From NCBI GenBank assembly GCA_945861085.1, contig OX244046.1:3472001-3536000 (forward strand): a DNA stretch of 64,000 nt, read 5' to 3'. The notes under the pieces were generated by a model, which saw nothing but the letters and a program-made list of their open reading frames with translations, made no database searches and was not told the origin of the DNA. The stretch is from Clostridioides difficile_D. Its GTDB lineage: Bacteria; Bacillota; Clostridia; Peptostreptococcales; Peptostreptococcaceae. Numbering within the stretch: the first letter of the stretch is position 1; every line of letters starts with the position of its first letter. Below, piece after piece: positions 63,769 to 64,000 of this stretch. Made by a program: the position numbers and the translations under genes.

Positions 63769-64000
63769 AATACTTCCTTACAGTAGCAGAAGAACAGAAT
63801 ATTACCCAAGCTGCAAAAAAACTTCATATCACTCAACCTACATTAAGCAGACAAATTAAAGAATTTGAAGAAAGTTTACAAATTGACTTATTTGTACGAC
63901 AAAACAAAAAACTTTATTTAACCGAACCAGGAATGTTTTTGAAAAAAAGGGCAGAAGAAATTTTAGAATTGAATGAAAAGACTGAACAGGAATTTGCTAA
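63750..64000 (+). CDS. LysR family regulator, N-terminal part
   Basis: Starts with GTG at 63750, 9 nt after AAAGGAGG; runs off the window after 83 residues. The LysR HTH is clear: MLKYFLTVAEEQNITQAAKKLHITQPTLSRQIKEFEESLQIDLFVRQNKKLYLTEPG. It is transcribed from the direction of the mutase relic, whose end it overlaps. Effector domain and targets lie outside the window. Confidence 0.92.
   Translation, partial: MEIRMLKYFLTVAEEQNITQAAKKLHITQPTLSRQIKEFEESLQIDLFVRQNKKLYLTEPGMFLKKRAEEILELNEKTEQEFA

Overview
The window looks like Clostridioides difficile or a very close relative. The DNA is very AT-rich, spacing and Shine-Dalgarno (SD) sites are typical of Clostridia, there is a CWB2/PepSY cell-wall protein of the Cwp family (best match by memory: Cwp21), and a cggR-gap-pgk-tpi-gpmI-eno glycolytic cluster lies next to rpoN and an anaerobic purine/selenium-type catabolic cluster. 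There are no rRNA or tRNA genes, no CRISPR array and no complete transposon. All identifications are by eye and from memory of families; no search was run.

Layout. (1) 1-2.2 kb: end of a PEBP protein, a damaged VOC protein, an AEC permease, secG. (2) 2.8-10.6 kb, minus strand: central glycolytic genes eno, gpmI, tpiA, pgk, gap, cggR, with a readable CggR-type operator just after a sigma-A promoter. (3) 11.2-28.9 kb, minus strand: rpoN, then a purine/hydantoin catabolic set (Mo-hydroxylase, hydantoinase, PreA-like enzyme, xanthine/uracil permease, SsnA, D-aminoacylase-like, YgeY, diaminopropionate ammonia-lyase), its sigma-54 activator and RidA. Two -24/-12 promoters (before dpaL and ridA) each have a similar palindromic array 110-160 bp upstream, so one activator probably switches on both units. 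DpaL makes 2-aminoacrylate and RidA removes it.

(4) 29.8-41.3 kb: an accessory island made of a repeated cassette. Three right-handed beta-helix paralogues (A, B, C; minus strand) and a divergent Fic gene form the unit. Two complete A-B-C sets remain, one intact fic, one fused A/fic deletion scar to the left and a probable fic relic to the right; similar hairpins bound both ends. This is the least explained and most interesting part of the window.

(5) 41.4-45.9 kb: an aldo/keto reductase-merR-flavoprotein operon with a typical 19-bp-spacer MerR promoter, then the cell-wall protein. (6) 46.1-51.3 kb: a BceAB-like peptide-type ABC exporter and a NarL-type two-component system, separated by 49-bp tandem repeats. 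(7) 51.35-59.8 kb: a block bounded by two related 115-bp inverted-repeat elements, holding a lone phage-type replication protein and a resistance-like set (AraC-GyrI, UvrA-like ATPase, beta-lactamase-fold hydrolase, tandem-MerR regulator, MFS pump) with an RNA hairpin covering part of the pump's SD. (8) 59.9-64 kb: an ABC-2 exporter with one permease broken by an in-frame stop, a previously easy-to-miss 42-residue membrane protein, a frameshifted phosphoglycerate-mutase relic and the start of a LysR regulator. The right third of the window therefore shows much gene decay and turnover, whereas 2-28 kb is conserved core metabolism.
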